From Trichaptum fuscoviolaceum (Eukaryota; Basidiomycota; Agaricomycetes; Hymenochaetales; Trichaptaceae), in the NCBI GenBank assembly GCA_910574455.1, contig CAJSYZ010000005.1:6014001-6078000 (forward strand): a DNA stretch of 64,000 bases, read 5' to 3'. Below are positions 1 through 10,790 of the stretch, piece after piece. The notes under the pieces are model-generated. The model ran no database searches. It saw only the letters and a list, made by a program, of their open reading frames with translations, and was not told the DNA's origin. The translations under genes were made by a program, and so were the position numbers. Each line of letters starts with the position of its first letter. Positions within the stretch are counted from its first letter, which is position 1.

Positions 1-11
1 AAAACCCGCAT

Positions 12-2351
12 TTACTGGGAGGAGGGTTTGCGACAAGGGGAGCACGGCAAGCGCGAGAAAAGGCCCTTCTTCTCGTCCTTCGGTGATGAAGCCGACGACG
101 ACGCAGATGACAAAGAAAGCGAGCGCATACTCTCTTCTAGAGAAGCAGGTGAAGACGTCCTGTTCGTGGGCTCGACGTCCACAACACGGAGAACTGCAGT
201 GCCCTCCATAATCTTGCGCACTTTCTCTGAGTCCCATGCCTTCTGGCCCGAGGATCCAGTAGAAGAGCCTGAAAATGCATCCCAGAATGCCGAGCTCATC
301 TTCTGTAGGATCGTCTGGCTTGCAAGGCTCGCAAGAAGTGCGTGCTGTGCGTGCTGCTGCACGTGCTCGCGCTCGCGTTGCGTGTTTGCCGTGTTGCGAT
401 CCGCGGCACCCATACGTGGGCTCGACGGCGGAGTCGGCAGGCCATGAGGATGGTGGTATAAACTCTTGCCAGAGAGCAGCGAAGAGAGGGGGAGTTTGCT
501 TGACCCGGAGCCCGTTGGCGTCGATGAGGTCGACGGAGGAGAAGAAAAGTGAAGAGGACGCAAACCCGTTGCCAAACCCGATAGCGATGGAGAGCCCGGT
601 GCCGGGCTCGGGCTGTTCGCGGGCGAGGTGTTCGAGCTCGACGGAGAAGGGTACCCAAATTGTTGCTGACCAACACGTGGTCGCTGCTGCATTGCCATAC
701 GACTCCAGAGTTGCATACGGTAGGCGTCCAACGTCTTCAGTGTGAACGGGTTCACGTCCGTGAACGCGTCAAATCCATGAGTGCTTTGTAGCTGCGACAA
801 GACATGACCCATGAGCAAGTTCTGCTGGAGTTGCTGCGCAGCTGTCTGTTGAGATTCATTGACTTGCTGGTTTGCGCCATGTCCGGCGGAAAATACCTTA
901 TTGGATGTAACAGTAATAGGTACCGGTGTTTGATTAAGGGTTGGATTCATGTTCTCGTTAGACCTATCAATGTTCGAGCCTACGTTGTTCTTCCCGGTGT
1001 TACCAAAGCCTGTCTCAGGAATGAGCGTAGTGTGAACGGGAGTTATACCACCACCAAGACCCCCGAAAGAGTTCGCTTGTCCACCCCAGAATGCGCCGGC
1101 GCCACGGATAGCAGCAAGACGCGGCGAGGTAGGCAGGTCTTTCTGAGTGTTCGGCCTAACTATGTTGTTACTCGAAGATGAGGACGAAGATTGTTGCAAG
1201 GACGCAAATGACGTAAGCGGCGATAGGGGACTGAGTGGTGCAGGTGGTGGAAGCATGGGTGAAGCACGCCCCTCCATAATGGCTTTCTTCAGTGAGGCTA
1301 CTTCTTGGCGAAGTGCATTATTCTCAGACTTAGTACTGCCTAGTTCCGCACGAATAGCATCGATGATATGATCACGCTCAGCGATATCACCCTCAAGAGT
1401 CTGAATATACTCTATATTTGATAAACCAAAATATTAGTGGCGTAGACAAAGAGAAATAGTGAGACATGACTAACCCTTTCTGCGTACTCTGAAATTCCTC
1501 GCACTGATCTTATTCCGTAGTTGGCGCTTCTCCTTGCTGGTCATCTTCTGATACTCTTCTGGACTTGGCCGCCAATCATCGTCTTTATCTTTCAGTTTAT
1601 CGGCGATAGACATTGGCTTGTCCGCAAGAGAGCCAAAAATGCTTTGGGGCCCAGCAGACTTCTTCTGGACACCACCAGATTGAAGGGTACCTTTGCGCGC
1701 CTTTCCTTTCCCACCAACTTTGATGGGAATAAGGACCGGCTCGTCCTCCTCTTCGTCCTCGTCCTCATCCTTGCCTTCTTTCTCCTCGTCTGAGTCCGCA
1801 TCGTGTGAGGAAGATGCTGGGGTTCCGACCAACTGTGGGTCTATCGCTCGTGCTTGTGACGGAGAGGTAGAAGAACTTGTAGAGGATGATGTAGAGGCGC
1901 CCGCAGTGGCGGGAGCACTAAAATCGCTTGCAAAAGCGCCCCCAAAGAGCTCATAAGGTGCACCAGTCAAAGTTGTCATAGGGTTGACACCAGCTTTGAA
2001 GAACTCAGAGTCATTGACACCATCGAAGTTGAACGTGAACATGCTCTCCTCGCCCAGTGGGGCAAGGGTGCTTGTGTTGAATATGTTCCCAAAGTCAAAG
2101 GAGTTGTTTGACATTGGTTGTGAAGGTGTTGAAGGTAGGTTTGAGAACGATTCGGACGGCGAGCGCGATGATGAGCGAGACGAAGTGGAGGCAGCGCCGC
2201 TCGGCAATGTTGGTGCTGATGCCGCCATGTTAGGAGCAAAGGCGCTGCTCGACGAGGCAGTGTTGAAGAGGTCCATGTTGAATATGTCCTCGACGTCGAG
2301 GCCGTAGTTCGCAGGCAACTGTTGATGTTCGAGTAAGGCGGGGCCAGGCAT
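12..2351 (-). CDS. bZIP transcription factor, 758 aa
   Basis: Two exons, 2351..1475 and 1411..12, joined by a 63-nt GT-AG intron that falls exactly between the basic region and the zipper. The basic region reads NKISARNFRVRRK, giving the bZIP signature N-x7-R at N280 and R288. A short, imperfect zipper follows, with heptad positions L298, R305, I312, T319, L326 and L333. The protein therefore should bind DNA as a dimer in the nucleus; the target site is unknown. An acidic Asp/Glu tract lies about 50 residues before the basic region, and a Ser/Pro-rich disordered tail of roughly 400 residues follows the zipper. I start at 2351 (MPGPALLEHQQ) because upstream in-frame codons look like leader sequence; an in-frame ATG at 2516 would add 55 residues. 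The stop at 12-14 is inside the window, so the gene is complete. Confidence 0.9.
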
Positions 2352-2557
2352 GCGTGCTCGTTGTTGTTGACAGTGTTGAGGATGTTGGTGGTGGTGAAAG
2401 AGAAAGGAACGGACGACGGGCGAAGAAGGCGAAGAATTACAAAAGGAAATAGCTCCGACCCCTCTTTCCTTAAACGGACAGTACACGCAACTTGCACGCC
2501 GCTCGGCCGCAGCCATCTCGACAAAAGACCCCGGACTGTCCCTTATCCGCCATTCTC

Positions 2558-2562
2558 ATTGG
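2558..2562 (-). promoter_or_regulatory. CCAAT box of the bZIP gene, proximal
   Basis: Read on the minus strand this is AGCCAATGA, an NF-Y/HAP-type CCAAT core about 207 nt upstream of the bZIP start codon and in the orientation of that gene. Function is inferred from sequence and position only. Confidence 0.5.
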
Positions 2563-2670
2563 CTCCCCTTTACCCCGGAAAGCAACCGCGTAAAGACAGC
2601 AGTGTTCGGGGTACAAGCTGACTGAGTAAACTTGATTACCAGCCGAGCGTTCTAGGCGTTTCTCCACTTC

Positions 2671-2675
2671 ATTGG
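2671..2675 (-). promoter_or_regulatory. CCAAT box of the bZIP gene, distal
   Basis: A second AGCCAATGA on the minus strand, about 320 nt upstream of the bZIP start. Two identical nonamers 113 nt apart in one promoter make an NF-Y/HAP-type input more believable than one alone. Confidence 0.5.
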
Positions 2676-3008
2676 CTGCGGCCACGACTTGTGGAAAATA
2701 ATGACTTGTTTATGCCGCTGAGGGTGTATTTTTGATAAATGATAGATATCATGGGTTGATAAATCATTGAATGCATAGATCAGCACTGGTAGAAAAGACA
2801 AAGACAACAACGTCGGAATATAGGCAACTTATTTGGTCGTTTCGATAACAACACTTCAACTTCACACCAAACTTCTTTTATTTCGGATGTGTTATTATAG
2901 GGGTATATAAGTGCATAAATATGCATTATTAGATTACACTGAATCATATACGCAGCCGATGGTAAAGCGTAAAAGAAAGTATAAAATGAAAAAGAAAGCG
3001 GATAGAGC

Positions 3009-4921
3009 CTAGGAAACTCGGACCCCCCAGCCCAGTACTTCGAACATGATGGGGATAAGCGCACTCGCAATAATGCCTATACCGGCGTATACAACCACCT
3101 TCGTGAGCACTGAGAGGAGTCAGTAAGAATTGGAGAAGTTCAAGATGGAGGACTGACCATCAGCATCATAATGCTTCACCACATCGTCACTGGCCGCATC
3201 ACTATCACCATATTCGAAAACGCCTCCGTAAATTGAGCCATTTTGAACACCGATGGGCGCAAGGTACTCGTCCTTCTCGTCCCCAGGCGTCTCCGATTTT
3301 TCATAACGCCTCCTGCCATCATGTTTCACCTCCCTTCCCTTCCTTCTCTTCATCCCTCCTTGCTCGCTATCTCGGTTGTACACTCCTCCCTTCTCATGAA
3401 CAGTCGACGGAAGGTCTATCACACTAGGAATGGGGTGCAGTCCATCCTCGGGCACCGCTCCGTCGTATTCTGTCGCGGGAGTGTAGAACCGGCGGTTTGG
3501 CAGCTCCGATCCCTTCGGGAGAATATTGATGTACTCGAGCTTGGGGAGGACTTTGTACGCAAGCATGCGGAAGAAGGCGGGGAGGATAATATGGAGTAGA
3601 TATTTAGCGACAATTCGCCAGACGAAAATCAACAAGATGCCGAGTGTCAATTTCACGAGGGCCATTCCCCACCATATCGAGGAACTGCGCCATGCCTGGG
3701 CCAAAGTTTGGTCTTGGGAAAAGAGTGCAAAGGGCTGGCCAGGCATAACGCTCATGAGCCGATCGTCCGGGAACCCAGCGTAAACGGCTCCCCACTGTGC
3801 GAGCTGCACACCGGCAACAACGCTCACGAATGCGATCGCATCCTCGAAGCACGGGCAATCCTCCGCGGGTTGCGGATGTCTATGAACCATCACACCACAG
3901 ACTACCGTTATTACGACGGGAACGAGCCAGTTATACCAAATGGAGCCTGAAGAAGGGCCTGATATAATCCAATTTTCGAGTACGGGTGAATATATACTCT
4001 GAACAGCCCAAATCACAGTGCCCAGTGTGACACCGGCGATGCAGTCCGTGAAGGAGTGCATACCTGCGTAAAGCCGACCGAAGACAATAGATACGATATA
4101 CACGCCAGTGAAGAGACATGCAAGCGAGTAGGAGAAAGTCGAGATAGCTGAATCAAGGTAGCGTGAGCGGACGAGAGAAAAGGCCCAAAGAGCAATGGAT
4201 ACGCTGTTCGTAGAATGCGTGCTCGGGAAACCATATTCCAAGTGGTGAGAACCAACCGCTGGGGAGATCACCATGCGATGCACCATCAATAATGGAGTCT
4301 GAAGTAGGAAGAAGGCAGAGACTCACTTAGACGAGTGACGGGTGGAGAATATGGTCTCGGAGCGCAGATAAGGTCTTTCATGAACGAGGAAGCATAGACA
4401 CCCATGCCCAAGACGAGGACCAAACTGGCATTATCTTCAGTTTAAAAGCCATGTAACCTTATGATGGACAATTGGTCGACTCACCCTCTGCCTGTGTCCG
4501 GAAAACCAAAGAAAAACAGCATGGGCAACGCGATCATGAAGAATGTGTGCGTGCCCAGAGAGCTCGTGTAGACAAAATATTTGTCCCAGAACGGCGTACG
4601 TATCTTCTCTTGCATCTTGGCCAGCACCTTTGACTCATTATGGAGGTTCCAAATCACGGCCCTCCGTATCGCAGCCCGCCATGGTGCGAGAATTTTCGCA
4701 TAGACTTCGTCCGGTGCTGTCCCAGCTGCACCACTCGAGGGTGCAGATTCATCGAGAGATTCGCTAGTCGGTGTTGTTACCGCTGAGTTGCTCGTAGTCA
4801 CCTCGTCATTGAGAGAGAACCGGACGGGCAACTTGAGGTCGTCTCCATGCCGAAAGCTATGTCCACCGCTGATCATGGTAAAATCTGGATCACTTCCATG
4901 AGCGATCCTGCCGTTGGACAT
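3009..4921 (-). CDS. LCB3: Sphingosine/long-chain-base 1-phosphate phosphatase (PAP2 family), 578 aa
   Basis: Four exons: 4921..4485, 4424..4327, 4258..3158 and 3109..3009. The frame closes at 1737 nt. The three PAP2 phosphatase motifs are present: K162-x6-R169-P170 (KDLICAPRP), PSTH at 190-193, and R240-x5-H246 with D250 (GRLYAGMHSFTD). Family knowledge: LCB3/YSR3-type enzymes dephosphorylate long-chain base phosphates in the endoplasmic reticulum and so control the ceramide/LCB-phosphate balance. Many hydrophobic segments support a membrane protein. The exon 2/3 joint uses the acceptor ending at 4259, so the ORF stretch before it is intron. The last exon adds a further hydrophobic segment (VVVYAGIGIIASALIPIMF). 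A stop-terminated read-through of the preceding intron, ending near 3120, would lack it. The gene is divergent from SIN3 across 356 bp. Confidence 0.9.
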
Positions 4922-5277
4922 GATTTTAACTTTCCAGGCGTATATCGATTTCGTGAGCTCGTGAGTCGGAAGTAAAGAAACGAAGAGGGGGAGATAAGAG
5001 ACTCAGAGAGCTTGCATGGGACCTCGACGGTGAAGGGAAGGAAAAACCCGCCCGTGTTTCAAGTAGAATCGGACACTTCAAGTTCAAGTTTACGTCATTT
5101 AAACAGGCTTCCATAAATGGATATATCTAGCCACGTTCAAGTTCTATTTTTACTCGGAGAGCCTGAGGTTATGTATCCTACTGCCGCGAGTGAGTTCCCT
5201 CCGTACACTGGCACTCTCTTGTTCCTCTGACTTCAATACTTCGCTGGCCTCCAGATCTACTTTCGTGCCCTTCGAAA
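4922..5277. promoter_or_regulatory. Shared promoter between LCB3-like gene and SIN3
   Basis: This 356-bp gap separates two divergently read start codons (4921 minus, 5278 plus), so it must hold both promoters. I see no clear TATA box. TTCAAGTT words occur near 5085 and 5138, the same word found throughout non-genic DNA in this window. Confidence 0.5.
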
Positions 5278-8200
5278 ATGGAGGGTAACCACGACGGTCA
5301 TCTACCTCAAGAGGAACCAGCGGAAAAGCCGGCCGTTGAAAGCACCTTCGAAGTGAAGCAGACCGAAGTCGTACAGCTCAACGAAGATGACGATGGTCAA
5401 GGCAGCGTGGGTCGGCAAAATGCCACGCTGGGGCACGAGGAGACGGAACAGCTGGAAAAAGTGAAAGAGGCGAAGGAGGAGTGTAAATCCGATGTGGAAC
5501 TAGACGACGGCAAGGAAGTAGCGGTAGAGGAGCCCGGTAAGCCGAAGGCTCAAACTCAAGCACAGCTCCAGTTGCAGCACGATGCTCCTCACTCTTCTCA
5601 ACTCCGAGCACCAGACTCCCTTCCAAAGGAGGCCGAAGCTCTCCCAGGTGAAGCTATTCAAATCAAGATCACAGATACACAAGACATCGAGATGGAGGAC
5701 AACCCTCAGGGCGGCACAATGAACTCGTCAGGGCGGCTGCTGAACGTTACAGACGCCCTGAGCTACCTCGATGCTGTCAAAGTGCAGTTTGTTGACCAGC
5801 CGGCTGTCTACAACAGTTTTCTGGACATTATGAAGGACTTCAAGAGCCAGCGGTGCGTGCTCTTTTTACTGGCATTCTGAACAAGACTAACAGCACCCTA
5901 ATGTAGCATCGACACACCAGGCGTAATTGAACGCGTGTCGGAGCTCTTCAAGGGGCATCCCATGCTCATCCAGGGCTTCAACACCTTCCTACCTGCTGGC
6001 TATCGCATCGAGTGCAACGTCGACCAGCACGACACCAACTTTATCACCGTCACAACGCCATCTGGAACCACCGTCCAGAGCCAACCACACTATCGTGCGC
6101 ATAAACGTATTTTTCCCCTTGCCACTGGATAAATCTAACTTTCATCGTAGCTCCTATGCCTCCTCCCCCTCCGGAACTCCAGCCCGCTGGCGTCGCCCAT
6201 CCGCTACTGCCACCCCCTCCTCAACATATCGGCGACCGTGTTACACCAGCAATGCAACCGGCGATGGAGTATGTTACGCGGATTAAGCAGCGATTTGTTG
6301 GACACGATGACTTGTACCAAGAGTTCCTTGATATTCTAAATCAATACAAGGGTCCAGCAGTGGATGAGGTATGCCAACGGTGTAAATTATATTCACGCTG
6401 TGCTGATTGACCCGTGCGTCACCAGACCCAATTAGCTACTCGCATTGCCAAACTTTTCCAACATGCGCCTGATTTACTCGGGGACTTCAAACTTTTCTTG
6501 CCTCATGGTGTCATTCCCTCTGCGGAAGTTCTAGGAGCACTGGATGGAAGCTTTCATATTGACGATAAGGATAAAGTGAAACAGGTTAAGAAGAAATCGG
6601 GTGATGCTGTTGCAAGTGCGTCCATCCCAATAAATTCCGGTCCAAAAAAGCGAAAGAAGGCCTCGGATCGTGAAAAGGATAAGGAAAGGGAGCGTTTAGA
6701 GAGGGAACGTGAGTTGGACAGGGAAAGAGAACAGAGAGAAAAATTGGTACAAAGCAAGGTTAGTTCTGATTTTTTTTTGGCTGTCGGTCTGACTTATGAC
6801 CCGTTGTCTCTTGCAGAAACGGGTAAAACACAACCACCCAACTTCTTCATCGCACGAAATACAGTATCAACAATACGCTCCTCCTTCTCCATTCCCTCGA
6901 CACATCGTGCCACAAGCACATACCTTCATTTCGCAATACGATCCCCCACCTCCTCTTGTCCAGGCCGCCCCTATATCTGTGCCGCAGGACGAAAGACGCT
7001 TCTTTGACCGCGTGCGCCGTGCAATCCCTAATCGAGAAGTCTACAACGAATTTCTAAAGCTCGTCAACTTATTTACACAAGATATAATAGACCTGCGAAG
7101 GCTCGTGCACCAAGCAGGGTCCTTCTTGACGGATGAGCTTTTGATGCAATTCAAAGAGATAGTAGGGTATGACGGGACGCACGAGAATGGTGCGAGATAC
7201 GAACCATACGGAAACGCGGAGCGCACTGCACGAGAGGATTTAAGTATTCGTTATGGCCCAAGCTACAGACGGTTACCAACAAGTGTAAGTTGGCTACATC
7301 GTTGCAGAACTAGTTGCTGATATTTTTTGTAAGGAGGTAAATGTTACGTGTTCAGGACGAGACGAGATGTGCAAAAGCGTGCTCAACGACGAATGGGTAT
7401 CGCATCCTACTTGGGCAAGCGAAGATTCAGGGTTTGTCGCTCACCGCAAGAACGCTTATGAGGAGGCCTTGCATCGTAGTGAGGAAGAAAGGCACGAGTA
7501 TGACTTCCACATCGAAGCGATCAGTCGGGCAATTGCTGTGTTGGAACCATACAATACCAAAATTCATGCGATGGCTGCTGAAGAACAACCAACCGCTAAA
7601 ATCAAGGTCCCGCTTGCAGGTGTGAACAAAGCCATCTTTCAACGAATCATTAAAAAGGTCTATGGCCGAGATGCTGGACTGGAAGTCATCGAAGCCCTGC
7701 ACGAGTCGCCCGGGATTGCAATCCCCATTGTGTTTACCCGTTTGCGGCAAAAAGAGGCAGAGTGGAAGACAGCCCAAGGGGAGTGGAACAAAGTCTGGCG
7801 GGAGGTCGATGCGCGGAATTATCAAAAGTCACTGGATCACCAAGGAATCACGTTCAAGCTGAATGACAAGAAGGTCACGACGACAAAGACATTCGTCAAT
7901 CAGATTGAGTCGGCGAGGGAAGAGCAGCTATCGAAGCGGGCGTCTTTGATTGACCCGCTTTTTGCGCGCACGAGGCCTCGGTATCACATGTCCTTTGTGA
8001 TCGACGACATGGCTGTCCTCCAGGACCTCCTCAAACTAATCTTCTCTTTTTTGGACCGCATGCAGCACCAGATTGGCTTCACAGATCGTAGAAGGATCGA
8101 AGGGCTACTTCGCTACTTCGTGCCTATGTTTTTCATGCAGGAATCCAGCGCGTTCAACGCCGCGTTCGTTGCTCGAAAGGAGACGCGGGACTCGGAATAC

Positions 8201-9782
8201 TTCCTAGGAGAGGAGTTTGCCGGTGCCGTTGACGACGAAGAGATTGTTATAGCCGCGGGGAATAGTAGGAGTGCACGGAATGGACGCCGTGGGGGTAACG
8301 ATTTGAGAAAGAAGGTATTGAAGGGTGCAGCGCAGGATAAAGGTGTGCGGAAGGGAAAGGCCACCACCTCTGCCGTGAATGGCTTATCTCGACATGCTTC
8401 GCCTCTCTCAATGGATGGTATGACTGTTGATGAACCATCATCGTCAGGGACATCCTTGGAGAATGGACATGTCATCGCACACGCTACTGATATTCCTACA
8501 CCAACGAACAAACGCATAAATCGGCGAGGATCTTTTTTCTCAAACACCCAAATTTACTCCCTGTTAAGGCTTATAGAGGTAGGATTTAGCTTCCAACCAG
8601 TTGTCATGAAGTTCGATCAAGACCTTTTTATAGCTTCTATACTCGCGATTGCTAAGTTGTAAGACTATAGCCTCAAGACTCGCTAGCGATCCCTCCTCTC
8701 CCTATCTATCAAATCCTGTCGCTGGGGAACTTTCACTGGTCGACATGAAAGCGCCTGAGCCGCGACTGGCGGAGATTCGCGATGGAACGAATCCTGCTGC
8801 GCAATTTTACGAATATCTTTTAGTGTCATGTGAAAGACTTTTCGACAACGAAATTGACCAACAAATGTTCGAAGATATCGTCCGCTATATGTTTGGAACA
8901 AAGGTATTGTCCAATCAAGTATGAATTCAAAGATATGATTGCTAACTTCGCGATGATAGGCATACGTTACATTTACGATTGATAAAGTACTTTATTCTAT
9001 TATAAGACAGGTATTCTTCAGCTTTTCTCGAGTGCTATAAACATCTACTGACAACTCTCAAGGTCCAAGGCATATTGGCCGATACGAAATCACTCCATCT
9101 TCTGGAAGGTCTTAAAAAAGAACGAGATATCCCTGAACCAAGTGTTCAAGATCAGGATGATCTACGTACCGCCGCGGAAAAAGTCATTGGGCCTGAAGAA
9201 AACTTGTTCCGAATTGACTGGGTATGCTCAGATGACTTTCGTTGTACTCGATAAATACTGACAATATGGCCTTCAGATACCCACGTCCAATACTATAACA
9301 TTCCAGTTGCTCGGCAAGGACGATGCGAGTTATGATGACTATGATGTATACACTGGTCGATGGAGAGATTATATCGACTCCTTCGTATCTGTGAGTAACA
9401 AATTAGGCATTGTGGAACATTAACTCAGCCGTTCTTTTCAAAGGATGAAATGACGAAAGGACTCGCTGACGTGAGACCGCCATTCCTTACTCGGTGCGCT
9501 TTCTCTTTTTCTCCCCCAACTTATACTAAGTTACCCTGTAGGAATTTACGGAAAGTTAAGGCGACTCCTTTGGTCAACTCGCAATCCAGCTACAGTGGCC
9601 TTGAGATCAAAGTTTGTGTCAGAACCTACAAAATGTTCTATGTCTCGCACTCCGAAGATTTCTTCTGGAGGGAATGGAGTTGTAAAGAATTAGAGGAGCT
9701 CCCACGCCGTATGGAGAGGCGCGCGACTATCTCCAAGGAGTGGCTTGAACACTTGCACAAGGAAGGAAACCTCCCGCGGTAA
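5278..9782 (+). CDS. SIN3: SIN3 transcriptional corepressor, 1293 aa
   Basis: Twelve exons: 5278..5852, 5907..6094, 6151..6368, 6426..6758, 6817..7284, 7334..8578, 8664..8903, 8960..9010, 9063..9221, 9277..9390, 9444..9493 and 9542..9782. The sum is 3882 nt and stays in frame. The second donor could also lie at 6107 (same phase, four more residues). In order it has an acidic Gln-rich N-terminus, PAH1 from about residue 155, PAH2 from about 291, a basic RERE-rich linker, PAH3 near 495-560, the HDAC-interacting Sin3 core starting near 588 ([16 protein letters not shown]), and the C-terminal Sin3 domain. Known role: the scaffold that brings the Rpd3-type deacetylase to DNA-bound repressors in the nucleus. 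All core motifs are intact, so I take it as functional. Confidence 0.95.
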
Positions 9783-10109
9783 GAGCGGTCCGGCTGAGAT
9801 ACGTTACCGTCACATCTGCTCTGTGCTTTTATTCTATGTTATTGGTGTATTGGATCTTTTTATTGTATCTAGTAATATTGTATCACATACATCGTTCCTT
9901 TCGTGTGGTTGTAGGTCGTAGTGTACTTCTGAATGCATTTCATCATTCGACAATGATTGTTGAAGGTGTTGTAAGGGATATGTTGTGGGGTACTATAGCT
10001 GTAGGCAGTACTTCATAAGGAGCTATGAGCACCATCTTATTTCAAGTTGATGAAGGAACTTCCAAAGTTCAAGTGCAACTTGGACTGAGCGTGGATCAAG
10101 GAAACTTAT
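9783..10109. other. SIN3 3' flank
   Basis: AT-rich sequence downstream of SIN3. A short open frame at 9836-10018 has no recognisable content. I see nothing else. Confidence 0.4.
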
Positions 10110-10600
10110 TTTCCACTTAACATCACTTAACCCGTCTGAAATTGTCTGAAGCCCTGAAATAGAAGCCGCAGAGTCAATTACCACTCCGATGCCAGTGCAT
10201 CAGGGAATCTTCTTTTTCACTTAAGGTTACTTAAACGGTCTGAAATTTACTGAAGCCCTGGGAAGTGAAATTCTACTGATTTACTGATTTCAGGCATGTG
10301 GTTTCATTATTCAGGAAGGGGCCTGCTGAAATCAGTGCCGTCGACTTAAATCAGCTCTTCAGGCATTCAGTCTTCAGCATTCAAGCATATCAGAAGTTTT
10401 TTTCTGGCATTCGAATTGCAGTGCTCAAGTGTATAAGTGTGTAAGGGGTTCAAGTAGTTCATTCCATAAGTAATTCATCATTTAATCATATAAGCAGACT
10501 TTTTTGTCTGTCGGTTTGCAGTACTCAAGCGTGTAAGTGCGTAAGAGGTTCCAGAATTACTTCATTTCCACAAGTAATTTAAGACAATAAGTAGAAATCA
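10110..10600. repeat. Degenerate ~105-bp repeat array
   Basis: Two sets of sequence pairs recur at nearly the same offset. A block with CACTTAA and GTCTGAAATT followed by CTGAAGCCCTG occurs at about 10113 and again at about 10218. A block with CAGAAGTTTTTTTCTG, then GCAGTGCTCAAGTGTATAAG occurs from 10391 and again from 10495. The shared spacing of 100-105 bp suggests an old tandem array at the left side of the Plavaka element. No coding potential. Confidence 0.55.
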
Positions 10601-10790
10601 GTGCATCAGTGTCCCTCAGTAGCTACACCACGGCATCCTGAACCAGATTATATTTTGCCACTTCTACCTCGCTGGCAGGCTGTTCCTCGGCATATTCAGA
10701 GAACGAATGCCACGTTGGTGGTAGTAAGAGCTTGAATACAGTGGCGGGGTGATGGGTCAAAGCCGAAGCTCACCAGAGATCGACCTGCTC

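Noticed and set aside
28..1371. Plus-strand open frames across the first gene
   Set aside because: They are shadows of the bZIP coding sequence; the minus strand carries the bZIP signature and a closing frame.
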